A DNA stretch of 64,000 bases, from IMG/VR virus record IMGVR_UViG_3300020202_000064, positions 1-64,000 of that record. One strand, 5' to 3'. Of this stretch, positions 7,658 through 16,939 are shown one piece after another (the first letter of the stretch is position 1; each line of letters opens with the position of its first letter). The notes under the pieces are model-generated. The model did not search any database. It saw nothing but the letters and a program-made list of their open reading frames with translations, and was not told the DNA's origin. The position numbers and the translations under genes are program-made. Source of the stretch: a virus.

Positions 7658-8115
7658 GGAATAAGGATAGATTTTACAATGTGAAGCCCCTCGTCAAGAT
7701 TATTGACGCGGAACGCACAAAGCTGCCGAAGAAACATATGCTCATGTGGGTTCCCGCTATCCTCCATAACAAGAACGATTGGAATGCGCTGCGAATCTGC
7801 CCAACCAATTTCAATGATAGTGCCAATAGAAATGGCCTTGGCGCCGAGAAGATAGACGAGTAGAACATCGCAAGTTGTAGCATCGTATCTATCGCGGCAT
7901 ACAACAGCCCCGTCCCGACTCATGGGAAACTGATTGTAGTTCGTATCAGAGGCATCAATCGCCGTTTCATTCTTCAGATATGGCTTGGCGCGCATGGGGG
8001 AGAACCCATTGAGACCGCATGCCGCCAATTTTTCCTTTGCATACTCGCGCCAAGTTGTTGCGCCATCGTAGTTTAATCCTTTAATCGGACCTGCCAAATA
8101 AACTTTATTTTTCAT
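7654..8115 (-). CDS. nucleoside 2-deoxyribosyltransferase-like protein
   Basis: A 153-residue Rossmann-type protein starting KVYLAGPI, the N-terminal signature of the family. The segment DVLLVYLLGAKAISIGTIIE has the pattern in which the last Glu is the nucleophile, and GWADSQRIPIVLV follows. Family members swap bases between deoxynucleosides or hydrolyse dNMPs. It is coupled to the deaminase fusion upstream, so both probably serve the dNTP pool or destroy modified nucleotides. Confidence 0.8.
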   Translation of the reverse strand: MKNKVYLAGPIKGLNYDGATTWREYAKEKLAACGLNGFSPMRAKPYLKNETAIDASDTNYNQFPMSRDGAVVCRDRYDATTCDVLLVYLLGAKAISIGTIIEIGWADSQRIPIVLVMEDSGNPHEHMFLRQLCAFRVNNLDEGLHIVKSILIP

Positions 8116-9023
8116 ATTTTAAAAGGAATGGGGGTTGGATACTTAAAACCAGTGGGGTGCAACCGAGTATAAACCGTTCCGCCATTTTCGCCATTTTTCT
8201 GCAAAGGATATGGACACGTTCTTACACCAGAGTAGTCTAAAAGTTTGAGTGGCCCACTGTCTCGGTATAATTCTCCATAATATAAATACTTAAAACCCGA
8301 ATTTATAATGAGTTTGGCGCACGTAAGACATGGAGAATGAGTTAAAAACATTACCTTTTCTTTATCATCGGGAACAGCTTTTAACAGAGCGTTCATTTCG
8401 GCATGAATACAGCCGCATTTACCGGGGGTAGAGCTATCACAATCGTTGGCCAGTCCTTTGGCGTTACCATTGTAACCAAATCCATAAATTTGGTCCAATC
8501 TCTTATTTGCTATCAGCGCGCCAACCTTCAAACGTCTACAATGACTATTTTCGGCTACTGTATAAGCGAAAATCATATAATTCCAGAACCACGGAGCGCC
8601 CGTAAAACCGTCAATCTTTTCTCCGCGTTCCACGGCTTTATGGCACCGAGTATGTAAATCTTTATCTATTACAAGAAGATTGAGGGGGTGATTGTTTAGA
8701 GGGTTTCCGTCCTTATGGTGAACGATTTCATTCTCTTTAAGATTTATCCCCATTTCATTTTCTACAATCCAACGATGCTCTAAATATGTTTTATCATTAA
8801 CTCTGACTTTCCATACTGCATGTCCATCGGGTGATGTTGTTTCGGCAAATCGTACAACCCCACCAGAATTTATCAAATCTTTTCGACGTGGAATGTTGTA
8901 TTCTTCCATCCATTTATAAATCGTCGATTCGGCGACACCATATGTAGTAGATAAATCTTTAATACTTGGCATCTTTTCACCCCAATACGCTCCAAAAAGC
9001 TCGTCTTTTCCCGGTATATTCAT
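8112..9023 (-). CDS. HTH-HNH endonuclease fused to dCMP/cytidine deaminase
   Basis: A 303-residue two-module protein. Residues 1-40 hold a helix-turn-helix (DLSTTYGVAESTIYKWMEE). Residues about 75-130 are an HNH_3 endonuclease (HRWIVENEMG, IVHHKDGNPLNNHPLNLLVI). Residues about 140-303 are a zinc deoxycytidylate deaminase with CIHAEMNALL (HAE) and HSPCLTCAKLI (PCxxC). Phage dCMP deaminases make dUMP for thymidylate synthesis, while stand-alone HTH-HNH proteins are homing nucleases. Here they share one continuous frame with no stop or frameshift. Either a homing nuclease has fused to the deaminase or the HNH is a domesticated DNA-binding part. Confidence 0.85.
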   Translation of the reverse strand: MNIPGKDELFGAYWGEKMPSIKDLSTTYGVAESTIYKWMEEYNIPRRKDLINSGGVVRFAETTSPDGHAVWKVRVNDKTYLEHRWIVENEMGINLKENEIVHHKDGNPLNNHPLNLLVIDKDLHTRCHKAVERGEKIDGFTGAPWFWNYMIFAYTVAENSHCRRLKVGALIANKRLDQIYGFGYNGNAKGLANDCDSSTPGKCGCIHAEMNALLKAVPDDKEKVMFLTHSPCLTCAKLIINSGFKYLYYGELYRDSGPLKLLDYSGVRTCPYPLQKNGENGGTVYTRLHPTGFKYPTPIPFKI

Positions 9024-9235
9024 TCTTTTAAAAATCGTTTTAGAAGTTGATATTTGGGATGATTTCTATCAACTGATATTTCCACCACACGAAATATCTC
9101 TATGATATCTTCCAGCGTCTTTACCTTGTCCCAGTCTATATAAGCCCAATTTGGGGTGGTGATTTTCCACGCGCTCTCGCAGCTTGGTTCACATTCAGAA
9201 CCTTCAATATTTTTACCACATTTCCAGCAACTCAT
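9020..9235 (-). CDS. small zinc-ribbon-like protein
   Basis: A 71-residue protein whose N-terminus has CWKCGKN and a second Cys pair (SECEPSCES), consistent with one structural zinc. The remainder is helical. It is coupled by ATGA to the deaminase fusion. Function unknown. Confidence 0.6.
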   Translation of the reverse strand: MSCWKCGKNIEGSECEPSCESAWKITTPNWAYIDWDKVKTLEDIIEIFRVVEISVDRNHPKYQLLKRFLKE

Positions 9236-9299
9236 AATAATGAGGAATCATCCTATTACAGATGATTCCCCACAACTAACAACCAATGAACCCCAAATC

Positions 9300-10676
9300 T
9301 TAGCGTCGTGGCGCTACGCCTGTGGTAGCATTCGACGAAGATATATTAAGCAATCCTGATGCTTCAAGCAAGCGCAAATTCACAAGATTATCTGTGAGAC
9401 TTGAGCCGCCCTTTTCGGTGCTGCCAGCGGTGATAACAAACTGCGGCACACCAATCTTGGAAAGCTTATCTGCAACATTGACATCACGATTAGCCGCGAT
9501 TTCAGCCAGTACACGGTCGCGCTCAGAGATAGCGCCCGCCAATACAAGTCGCTCCTTTTCAGCGTTTGCACGTGTAATAATAGCCTTGGCATCTTCCTCG
9601 GCGGTCTGACGTGCGAGTCGCGCCACTTCAAGATTACGATTAGCTTCGGTTTCAGCCTTTTGCTTTTCGAGTCGTGCGACCTCCAATTCGCGCGTTGCAT
9701 TCGTTTCGGCAACAGCCTTTTCCTGATTAGCCTTCAACTCGGCTACTTCCTTTTGCTTTTGTGCTTCGATAACGGCTGCGGCCTTTTCCTTATTAGCCTT
9801 TGCTTCGAATTCGGCCTTTTCGCGCAAACCCTGTTCTACAATCATGAGACGCTGTTGAGTTTCCTGTTCGCGCTGTGCCTTTGCAGATTCAGCCTTAAGG
9901 AATGAATCCTTCTTCTGAGCGAATTGCTTTCGGGTCTGTTCGTCATAATCAGTTTCGGTAATGGAAAACTGCGTGACGCCAATACCAAATGAGACATAGG
10001 GCGATACTTGTGAAACCTTCACCTTGTCGTCCTTATCTAATACGACTTCAGTGGCGAATACACGAATACCATTACCCTTTTCGTCCTTTTGGTCATCAAG
10101 AACGCGTTCGACGCGACGCATTTCATAAAGGCCCAAATTCAATTGTTCGGTTGCAACCTGATTGAATTCACCCTTGCGCGAAGACTGGTGCTCCGACGCT
10201 GACATAAGCGGACCGGTTGCCTTGAGCACATTTGAGATATGTCCCCAAACAGCACTCTTTACATTATCTTCATTACCACCAAACAAACGATGGAAGTGAC
10301 GCTTTTGTTCCTTTGTGGGCGGCGTTGCGATACGAATCATAACATCCATATCGGCAGTGCCACCGTCATTAAAGGTGACGCGTGTCGATTCGTCAGTTGG
10401 TGAATCCTTGGTCTTTTCCTTCGTAAATTCAAATTGATAATTACGTGGATAAGTCCACACACTGCCAAACCACTTCATATAGTAACCGGGACCATCAACA
10501 ACCTCAACTGTACCCCAAGGATATTGGAGAACCTGCCAATTTTGGTCATCATTTTTTCCGACCAGACCGAAGAAACTGGAAATAGCTACAATAATAGCCA
10601 AACCAATTGCTCCCCATTTAATGATTCCCTTAATTGGGAACGCGTTAGACGACGTATCGTTTTGTGTATACTTCAT
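9300..10676 (-). CDS. SPFH/band 7 (prohibitin-like) membrane protein
   Basis: A 458-residue protein. One transmembrane helix lies near residues 18-40 (IKWGAIGLAIIVAISSFFGL), followed by an SPFH domain (residues about 45-270) and a long Ala/Glu/Lys/Arg coiled coil (about 275-400) made of repeated A-E-x-A-N type units, then a short tail. SPFH proteins oligomerise into membrane cages; prohibitin and HflKC homologues regulate proteases. The downstream gene (10707-10952) is also a membrane-anchored coiled coil. A role in protecting the cell membrane or compartmentalising is inference. The family assignment is solid. Confidence 0.85.
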   Translation of the reverse strand: MKYTQNDTSSNAFPIKGIIKWGAIGLAIIVAISSFFGLVGKNDDQNWQVLQYPWGTVEVVDGPGYYMKWFGSVWTYPRNYQFEFTKEKTKDSPTDESTRVTFNDGGTADMDVMIRIATPPTKEQKRHFHRLFGGNEDNVKSAVWGHISNVLKATGPLMSASEHQSSRKGEFNQVATEQLNLGLYEMRRVERVLDDQKDEKGNGIRVFATEVVLDKDDKVKVSQVSPYVSFGIGVTQFSITETDYDEQTRKQFAQKKDSFLKAESAKAQREQETQQRLMIVEQGLREKAEFEAKANKEKAAAVIEAQKQKEVAELKANQEKAVAETNATRELEVARLEKQKAETEANRNLEVARLARQTAEEDAKAIITRANAEKERLVLAGAISERDRVLAEIAANRDVNVADKLSKIGVPQFVITAGSTEKGGSSLTDNLVNLRLLEASGLLNISSSNATTGVAPRR

Positions 10677-10706
10677 ATTTGATTATATTATAAGGTTTAC
10701 CGACTA

Positions 10707-10952
10707 TTAAATCTTAACCTTTTCAAGTTCTTTTTGCTGTTCTTCCAGATATTTCTTCTGCCGTTCGGCGATATCTTTGAGAGATGCCTCGCGTTTTTCA
10801 AGATAAGCCTTTTCGTTTTTAATTATCTGTGCGTTAACCTCATCTGACCCTAGAAGCCAATTGAGAAAATTATCAAATCTCTTCGATTTGAAGAACCAGA
10901 TAACGAGTGCCAGTAAAATGGCGAGAATAATAAGTATTTCGAGTCTATTCAT
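10707..10952 (-). CDS. membrane-anchored coiled-coil protein
   Basis: An 81-residue protein with one N-terminal helix (EILIILAILLALVIWFFKS) and a charged coiled coil to the end (LKDIAERQKKYLEEQQKELE). It precedes the SPFH gene in transcription order and is likely its partner. A CTTGACG motif with a possible TATCTT -10 lies upstream. Confidence 0.65.
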   Translation of the reverse strand: MNRLEILIILAILLALVIWFFKSKRFDNFLNWLLGSDEVNAQIIKNEKAYLEKREASLKDIAERQKKYLEEQQKELEKVKI

Positions 10953-10995
10953 AGAATTTAGGGGGGGGTGAAGATAGGGTTATTTCCCATGTTCC

Positions 10996-11002
10996 GTCAA
11001 GA
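10996..11002 (-). promoter_or_regulatory. CTTGACG promoter
   Basis: The minus strand has CTTGACG, then 18 nt, then TATCTT, then the ATG at 10952. This is the most complete -35/-10 pair among the CTTGAC sites and would drive the coiled-coil/SPFH pair. Confidence 0.5.
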
Positions 11003-11009
11003 ACTTTAT

Positions 11010-11492
11010 TTAAATGTATGTGATGCCGCGCGCAAATTTGAAAATTTGGTCATGGTGGTCGAACGCCAAAGATATTTGGTTATCAACAAGTTCTCGAAGA
11101 CTAAACCATCGAATTTCGGTGGCGTCACTTTGCGCCTTCGGACTGACAAATTGCATATCCCACAACGTCAAAACATAAACGATGGATATCGTGCGCCCGC
11201 GAGGGTCGCGCCCCGGTGCATCCTGAATCGTCAGGAAAGAAAAGGTTGTTTTGAGATTTGGGTCGTAAATATCAATTCCCGTTTCTTCTTTTAATTCTCG
11301 TGCGGCGGCAGCACGTAGAGACACATCTTGTATTTCGTCATGATGTGCTTCCGAATTGAAGAAGCCACCCGGAATAGCCCACATACCCTTGAACGGTTCA
11401 TTCGCCCGCTTAATAAGCAGGATACGGTCGCCACGCCTATCATATACAATGATATCTGCGGTGATATTTGCCCTCGGATATTCAGATTTCAT
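11010..11492 (-). CDS. Nudix hydrolase
   Basis: A 160-residue Nudix protein. The box runs from GGFFNSEAHHDE through RELKEETGIDI (residues about 42-75, all metal-binding Glu present, with an insertion between GG and REL). The fold resembles ADP-ribose pyrophosphatase or NrtR-like Nudix domains. It lies directly after nadE in the same orientation. Hydrolysis of ADP-ribose, the product of NAD-consuming defence enzymes, is therefore a plausible but unproven role. Confidence 0.8.
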   Translation of the reverse strand: MKSEYPRANITADIIVYDRRGDRILLIKRANEPFKGMWAIPGGFFNSEAHHDEIQDVSLRAAAARELKEETGIDIYDPNLKTTFSFLTIQDAPGRDPRGRTISIVYVLTLWDMQFVSPKAQSDATEIRWFSLRELVDNQISLAFDHHDQIFKFARGITYI

Positions 11493-11497
11493 GTGGA

Positions 11498-13186
11498 TTA
11501 AATTACATTTTCAAAACTAACGGGATGCCTTTGGGTAATTGGCAAATTGCGGCCAAATCCAAATGCGCGACGATGAATCCTCAAGCATGGGGGCGCCATC
11601 CGACGTTTGTATTCAGCACCATCAACCAGTTTAAGAATGCGCTTAATCTCCTTTAGAGTTAAATCTTGAATCAAGCCTTTGTTAAGGGAAATTTCGGTCC
11701 GGGTCAACAAATCACGTTCAAGATAGAGTTTGAGTAATGCGTCAAGAACTGGATAAGGCGGCAAACTATCGGTATCTTTCTGCCCTTCCCACAATTCAGC
11801 GCTGGGCGCTTTATCGATAATAGCGGTTGGAATGATTGGACCAGATTTGAATTCGTTGTACCAACGCGCCAAATCGTAAACTTCCATCTTGTATACATCC
11901 ATTAATACGCCCAAGCCACCAGCAACATCGCCGAAGATTGTACCATAACCAACGGATGCTTCAGATTTGTTAGTTGTATTGAGTACAAGCGCCCCATATT
12001 CATTACTAAACTCCATCAGAATCCGCATACGAATGCGCGGCTGTAAATTTTCAATGGTGAGACGTTTCGGCGGCGTTATTTCGTCTTTAAATGTTTTCGA
12101 GAACGTCTCAATTGCGTATTGCGTTTCCCACTCAATATTACGATTATATAGGCGGATACCCAGATTCTTACAGAGAAGAACGGAATCATCAACACTCCCC
12201 TTGCTAGAATACTGCGCGGGCATTGTTATTGCCGTCACGTTTTCCGCGCCAATCGCGTCACTAGCGAGCGCCAACACTACCGCACTGTCGATACCACCAG
12301 ATGAACCAACAACAGCACTCTTAAAACCGTTCTTCTTCATGTAATCCCGAAGACCGAGAACAAGGTGATTATAAATCAGCGCATTTTCGTCACAATTAGT
12401 TGTATACTCAAGACAGGTTCCGTCCAAATTAACCAACCACATCTCTTCCAAAAACCCGACGCCGCAACGAACACGACTTTTCGGAAATGCAACAAAACTA
12501 TGCCCATCAAAGATTAAGCTGTCTTGACCACCAACCTGATTGACATAAACAATTGGCACGCCATACTTCTTAGATAGTCGATTATACATATCATATCGCT
12601 GAGTATGTTTACCGATATGTGATGGCGAGGCGTTGATTGTAATCAAGGCGTCCGGCTGAAACAGTCCCATTGTATTAGCAACGGGGTTAGTTGGATAGAT
12701 TGGGGCATCACAAATCGCCTCGTCATTCCAACAATCTTCACAAATAAGCAATCCGAACGACTTTCCGCCAACTTTAAAATAGTTTTGTTGATTAAATTTG
12801 CCGGGTTCAAAATAACGCGCTTCATCAAACACGTTATAGGTTGGGAGTAATTGCTTGTGGTATCGCATTATCTCCAACCCATTCTTAAACACCACCGCCG
12901 AATTTTGAAGTGGCTTACCCACTCCCAGATTGCGTGTCACCACGCCTAAAACAATTGTTGCCTCGGTTTCCGTGGTTAGTTTTCGAATATCTTCAACATA
13001 AGCAAGCTGTTCCTCCACGAAGCCGCGCCGCAGCAACAAATCATTCGGCGGATAACCTGTAAGCGTAAGTTCTGGGAATACAATGATTTCTGCTCCGTGG
13101 TAATTTTTAATGGTAAGGTAAACTTTCTCAAAGTTCCCTCGTAAGTCACCGACAATAGGATTGAGTTGCGCCAGTAAGATTTTCAT
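11498..13186 (-). CDS. nadE: glutamine-dependent NAD+ synthetase
   Basis: A 562-residue protein with the full two-domain layout. The N-terminal nitrilase-type glutaminase has the Glu of FPELTLTGYPP, the Lys of HKQLLPTYN and the Cys of ICEDCWND. The C-terminal PP-loop synthetase (from about residue 275) has SSGGIDSAVVLAL. It converts nicotinate adenine dinucleotide to NAD+, using ammonia from glutamine. The length matches bacterial NadE (about 540-570) and every catalytic residue checked is present. It lies with pncB immediately upstream and pncA at 20330, giving most of the Preiss-Handler route. No nicotinate mononucleotide adenylyltransferase is visible in the window. Confidence 0.93.
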   Translation of the reverse strand: MKILLAQLNPIVGDLRGNFEKVYLTIKNYHGAEIIVFPELTLTGYPPNDLLLRRGFVEEQLAYVEDIRKLTTETEATIVLGVVTRNLGVGKPLQNSAVVFKNGLEIMRYHKQLLPTYNVFDEARYFEPGKFNQQNYFKVGGKSFGLLICEDCWNDEAICDAPIYPTNPVANTMGLFQPDALITINASPSHIGKHTQRYDMYNRLSKKYGVPIVYVNQVGGQDSLIFDGHSFVAFPKSRVRCGVGFLEEMWLVNLDGTCLEYTTNCDENALIYNHLVLGLRDYMKKNGFKSAVVGSSGGIDSAVVLALASDAIGAENVTAITMPAQYSSKGSVDDSVLLCKNLGIRLYNRNIEWETQYAIETFSKTFKDEITPPKRLTIENLQPRIRMRILMEFSNEYGALVLNTTNKSEASVGYGTIFGDVAGGLGVLMDVYKMEVYDLARWYNEFKSGPIIPTAIIDKAPSAELWEGQKDTDSLPPYPVLDALLKLYLERDLLTRTEISLNKGLIQDLTLKEIKRILKLVDGAEYKRRMAPPCLRIHRRAFGFGRNLPITQRHPVSFENVI

Positions 13187-13217
13187 TTGGTGAGAGAAAG
13201 AATGAGGAATATGAAAC

Positions 13218-13224
13218 CGTCAAG
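13218..13224 (-). promoter_or_regulatory. CTTGACG promoter-like motif
   Basis: CTTGACG on the minus strand, 32 nt before the nadE start. No clear -10 element is seen. Confidence 0.4.
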
Positions 13225-13250
13225 AAGAAAGTGGCTAATAATCCGCCATC

Positions 13251-13412
13251 TCATCCATTGATATGTTTTTCGTTGGTACTATACAACACAAATACAAAAC
13301 GCATATCATTAGCTGCGACGTGTTGTACGCGCCATCCATCATTCAACATTGATTGAACCTCATGAAAACACTCTATATTCCCAGCTTGTACCGTTATAAT
13401 TTTGTATTTCAT
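13251..13412 (-). CDS. small protein resembling DUF1737/DUF4177
   Basis: A 53-residue ORF (MKYKIITVQAGN...) with the pattern of short DUF1737/DUF4177 proteins: beta strand, helix ending in LNDGWRVQ, then a second strand pair. Its ATG overlaps the pncB stop (ATGA), which supports it. Function unknown. Confidence 0.6.
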   Translation of the reverse strand: MKYKIITVQAGNIECFHEVQSMLNDGWRVQHVAANDMRFVFVLYSTNEKHING

Positions 13413-14617
13413 AGGTTTTGCGCTACGTATTTAATATATTCCAAATATTGGGGGCTTACGCACATCGCCTTTTCTGGATTATTTGACAGTTTGGCAACGG
13501 GTTGTCCGTTACAATATGTCATCTTCATTACAACCTGCGGAACAGGAATGAACGTATCATTTGTCAGATTTGTTCCAATACCAAATGCCACATTTATTTC
13601 GGGCGAGATTTCCCGATGTATTTTGAACATTGTTTCAAAATCCAACCCATCTGAAAAGAATAACGTCTTGGTCTTGGGATTGATTTCATATAATTCATAC
13701 ATCTTAATCATTGTTTTAGCCCAATGAAAAGGGTCGCCGCTGTCATGGCGCAGGCCACGATATTTCGTCGCCAAATCCTTATCAAAATCTCGTAAGAATT
13801 TATCGGTTCCCAAAGTGTCGTTTAGTGCAATCGCCAGCGCGCTTCCAAACGTGTTATACCATAGATGAAAGGCATCAGACTGACTATCTTGTATACGCCC
13901 CATAGCCTGCATCCCCATGACGTATTCATGTCCAAACGTTCCAACCGGTTTAATATTTAAACGTCGGGCTAAATTTACATTACTTGTGCCAAAAATAACT
14001 TTATTTTTAACAAGTTCTTCAACCACAAATTCCTGCCAGTTAGCAGATAAACGGCGGCGCGTGCCAAATTCAATCAGATTAACGGGTGGCAAAGACTTTG
14101 TGACAAGTATTTCATTATATTCTTTGAGATTATTAATCTTGTCTTCTAAACGCGTCTTACCAGTGAGTTTAACACTGTCTTCGTGAATACTATTTCTGCT
14201 ACAATATCTTTTCGAATAGTGCTCGTTACAAATCGAAAGAATAAATGTTTCATATAGCATTATTTTATACCAAGGTCCAATAGCTTCCGGTAAATGCTTT
14301 CGGATATCGTTATCGACGCAGTAAGACACAATATCTCTTTCCGGACTGAGGGGTGAACCCATCAAAAAATGAATATAATCTTCGGTGAAATGACCTAATG
14401 AACGAAGATAATCCGCTTCGTCACGGGTAAGAGAAAGATTTTTTAATTCCATGATTCCTTCTTCTAAACCATAGGAATAACGCCAAAAATCAACCGCATC
14501 GATATTCCGAACAGACATGCGATAGCGCGCTTCTACTCTAGGAAATTTCTGGAAGATAAGTTGCCCTACGGTCAGCTTATATAAGTCCAAATCAAGAATT
14601 GATTTTATGATAGACAT
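13409..14617 (-). CDS. pncB: nicotinate phosphoribosyltransferase
   Basis: A 402-residue protein of the PncB family. It opens with ILDLDLYKLTVGQLIF, followed by IEFGTRRRLS, FGTSNVNLA, GTFGHEY (the phosphorylated His), RHDSGDP (phosphoribosyl pocket), FFSDGL and FGIGTNLTND. It makes nicotinate mononucleotide from nicotinic acid and PRPP. The motifs match nicotinate rather than nicotinamide (NAMPT) enzymes. It sits two genes upstream of nadE in the same operon, and the window also encodes a nicotinamidase, so nicotinamide released by NADases could be recycled. Confidence 0.92.
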   Translation of the reverse strand: MSIIKSILDLDLYKLTVGQLIFQKFPRVEARYRMSVRNIDAVDFWRYSYGLEEGIMELKNLSLTRDEADYLRSLGHFTEDYIHFLMGSPLSPERDIVSYCVDNDIRKHLPEAIGPWYKIMLYETFILSICNEHYSKRYCSRNSIHEDSVKLTGKTRLEDKINNLKEYNEILVTKSLPPVNLIEFGTRRRLSANWQEFVVEELVKNKVIFGTSNVNLARRLNIKPVGTFGHEYVMGMQAMGRIQDSQSDAFHLWYNTFGSALAIALNDTLGTDKFLRDFDKDLATKYRGLRHDSGDPFHWAKTMIKMYELYEINPKTKTLFFSDGLDFETMFKIHREISPEINVAFGIGTNLTNDTFIPVPQVVMKMTYCNGQPVAKLSNNPEKAMCVSPQYLEYIKYVAQNL

Positions 14618-14625
14618 TAGATTTA

Positions 14626-15135
14626 TTACTTTTTACTAAACTTAAAAGTTGGTTCGTAAGTTTCATTCCGGCAGGGTTTGTCATATGTTACCGACCAACC
14701 TTTCGCTTCGTATATTGGTTCGATATCAAGATAGCCTCGGTCAAAAATAGTTGAATGTCGTAGCTTGAGTTTTTTACTTATCAACCTTAGTATATCTTTC
14801 TGTTTAAATTGGGAGTACGAGCCACTCCAATTGGCCGCAATTAACTCGTTGAAGCTTTCGATAACTTCAGATGGTATCACCTTTTCTTTATGTTTCGTAA
14901 CCTCATCAAGTGTAATTGGGCGAATTGTACCGGGTTGAGGAATTTCAAGTTTTTGTTTAACCTGTTTCAGTTCTTCTTGGGTAAGCGCTGCTTCTATGGC
15001 GAATATTTCTGCCCACATTTTATTTGAATGCGCCTGTCCAGAGCCATCGGGGTCGTCCGATAAATAGCTATCTTCGAAATGTTGCTTTTGCTTTCGAGCC
15101 TCCAAATCCTTTTTCTGCTGCTCTAAAGATTCCAT
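14626..15135 (-). CDS. hypothetical protein
   Basis: A 169-residue protein with an N-terminal coiled coil (LEQQKKDLEARKQKQ), a middle helical part and a C-terminal beta region (GYLDIEPIYEAKGWSVTYDK). It is located between pncB and the kinase-like gene. No family is recognised. Confidence 0.55.
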   Translation of the reverse strand: MESLEQQKKDLEARKQKQHFEDSYLSDDPDGSGQAHSNKMWAEIFAIEAALTQEELKQVKQKLEIPQPGTIRPITLDEVTKHKEKVIPSEVIESFNELIAANWSGSYSQFKQKDILRLISKKLKLRHSTIFDRGYLDIEPIYEAKGWSVTYDKPCRNETYEPTFKFSKK

Positions 15136-15233
15136 TTTATAAATACGATTCCGGATTTAATCAGAAATACCAATGTAACCAAACCAAGTATGAACCCAAT
15201 TACAAGCGTTTCAAGATATTGAGAAAGTTTCAT
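15123..15233 (-). CDS. 36-residue membrane protein ending in TAG
   Basis: A small ORF (MKLSQYLETLVIGFILGLVT...) with one long transmembrane helix. Its ATG overlaps the kinase-like stop (ATGA). It ends in TAG, one of only five genes in the window to do so. The codons after TAG run into the next gene, so TAG most likely terminates here. Confidence 0.6.
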   Translation of the reverse strand: MKLSQYLETLVIGFILGLVTLVFLIKSGIVFIKWNL

Positions 15234-16939
15234 TTTGCAGAGATTTTATAAAGTGAATTGCCATCCACAATATAAGTGTCGTTTTTGTAAATTGTGATTT
15301 TTTCTCCACCGTTGAGCGGCGAGTCAACCACCTTAACCTTTGCATTGTCAAGGAAGATTTCCAATTTATCGCCATTTTCTGCAATACAAACACCGTTATC
15401 TTTGACACTGAAATTAACTTCTTCCAAGACAGCATCGTGCTCAACTCGTCCCGAATAAGAAGTGTGGTCCTTGTTGAATATCAGGGTATGGCGCTCATAT
15501 TTACCATTACGTTCTGCAATGATAATTGCCACTCCACTATCATATTTAGCGCCCACAACTCGGCAGCGGTCTAACTCCTTGATACGCACAATGGCACAGC
15601 GACCGGCTTCGTAAGGGATAGCGGCACGACAGGTTCCCAACATATCCTGCAACACTATCCCGTCAAAAATCTTATGATTGTGGAAGATATTTGCGATGTA
15701 CTGTTGTAGGGCATTTATCTTCACGCCCGAATTTCTGAAGGACAACTCAACCAAGGAATCACGTACCACCGTATAGACGCACCGATTCAAAACGAAGAAT
15801 CCATTTTGACACGCGATTTCCCCAAGGTGTTTTATACTAACATTATCGTAGGTCGAGTAGGATAGAGTCCCGTTTATCTTGTTCCAACGCAACCATACTG
15901 GCTTATCTCCATGTGTCGCGACCAAATCATGAACAATGCGCTTTTGAGTATAACCAGTGACAGGGGTAGAAGCGAAGAATGTCTTCGAATCACCCCAAAC
16001 CGTTCCATCTGTAATAACCCAGCACACTCCATCAATGAATCTAACGACACAAATTGGGGCTTTATAATTACGCACCTCAACGATGTCAAACTTATCATTA
16101 CTAAGTACAACCTTAGCAACGACTGAACCCATTGGCGCGATTGCGTCCGGTTCGGGCGGCAACGTCCTATCCCCCTTTTCAAAAATCGACTCGAACCAGC
16201 GTAGGTGTCCCTTTGGAATCACGTTCAAATCTTGACAGGCGGGTGGCAGCTTACACTTCTTATTAAAGACGCTAATCCCCTTGTCCATCATTTCCATCCA
16301 ATCTTTTGGCGCAAAGTCGGGATGACGCCCCTTATAAGGATGGCAACCAATGTACAACTGGAACATTGTAATTGCCATGCTGAACCAATCACTCAGTTCG
16401 GTGAAATTGTGTCCCTTTACCTTACGGTCCCGCACCGATTCCATCAATGCCGTGGCTGGATAAGAAGCCGTTTTATAGGAATCCACATCGATAAAGTATA
16501 CATTATCGAATTGCGCCGAAGTAAGAAAATTATTCTCATTCAAATCTACGCCCAAAATCTTGTGCGCATGAATTCCCTTAAGGGTATCCTGCATTATCTT
16601 GACCAGCGCCGCCGCATCTGTATTTGAAAAACCGTTTCTATCTCGGAACCCTTTCGAGAAGAGTTTACAGAGGAATTCGCAGTTTTTCACATACTTCATA
16701 ACAAAACCAACTGGATTGTTATTCTTGTATATGACTTCTTGCGGCCCAAGTACGTTGTTCAAATTGCGGAGTACCGACAACTCCACAATTTTACCCTCGG
16801 GAATCATCTTGGAGGCTTCATGATACAGTTTGTAAGCATCGTGCCCCTTTACGAAGATTGCACCTTCGCCGCCCGATGCAACGTAGTCAGATTGTGTTAA
16901 TGAGACGGTTTTACCGCCAACTGTATAGGTGCCAGTCAT
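15230..16939 (-). CDS. protein kinase-like protein of a TerY-P-type triad
   Basis: A 569-residue protein. Residues about 20-290 are an atypical protein kinase: glycine-rich GGEGAIFV, a candidate ATP Lys in AYKLYHE, GVDLNENNFL in place of HRDLKPxN, and YFIDVDSYK in place of DFG. A helical C-lobe has WFSMAITMFQLY. Residues 290-569 are a beta-rich region of unknown fold. A PP2C phosphatase (17780) and a vWA protein (19484) lie upstream in the same operon. This is the kinase/PP2C/vWA combination called the TerY-P triad in bacteria, linked to stress and tellurite-resistance systems. Activity is likely but the catalytic loop is divergent. Confidence 0.75.
   Translation of the reverse strand: MTGTYTVGGKTVSLTQSDYVASGGEGAIFVKGHDAYKLYHEASKMIPEGKIVELSVLRNLNNVLGPQEVIYKNNNPVGFVMKYVKNCEFLCKLFSKGFRDRNGFSNTDAAALVKIMQDTLKGIHAHKILGVDLNENNFLTSAQFDNVYFIDVDSYKTASYPATALMESVRDRKVKGHNFTELSDWFSMAITMFQLYIGCHPYKGRHPDFAPKDWMEMMDKGISVFNKKCKLPPACQDLNVIPKGHLRWFESIFEKGDRTLPPEPDAIAPMGSVVAKVVLSNDKFDIVEVRNYKAPICVVRFIDGVCWVITDGTVWGDSKTFFASTPVTGYTQKRIVHDLVATHGDKPVWLRWNKINGTLSYSTYDNVSIKHLGEIACQNGFFVLNRCVYTVVRDSLVELSFRNSGVKINALQQYIANIFHNHKIFDGIVLQDMLGTCRAAIPYEAGRCAIVRIKELDRCRVVGAKYDSGVAIIIAERNGKYERHTLIFNKDHTSYSGRVEHDAVLEEVNFSVKDNGVCIAENGDKLEIFLDNAKVKVVDSPLNGGEKITIYKNDTYIVDGNSLYKISAK

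Noticed and set aside
13409-14617. Nicotinamide phosphoribosyltransferase (NAMPT)
   Set aside because: Motifs (DLDLYKLT, EFGTRRR, GTFGHEY, RHDSGDP) match nicotinate phosphoribosyltransferase, and nadE/pncA context agrees.
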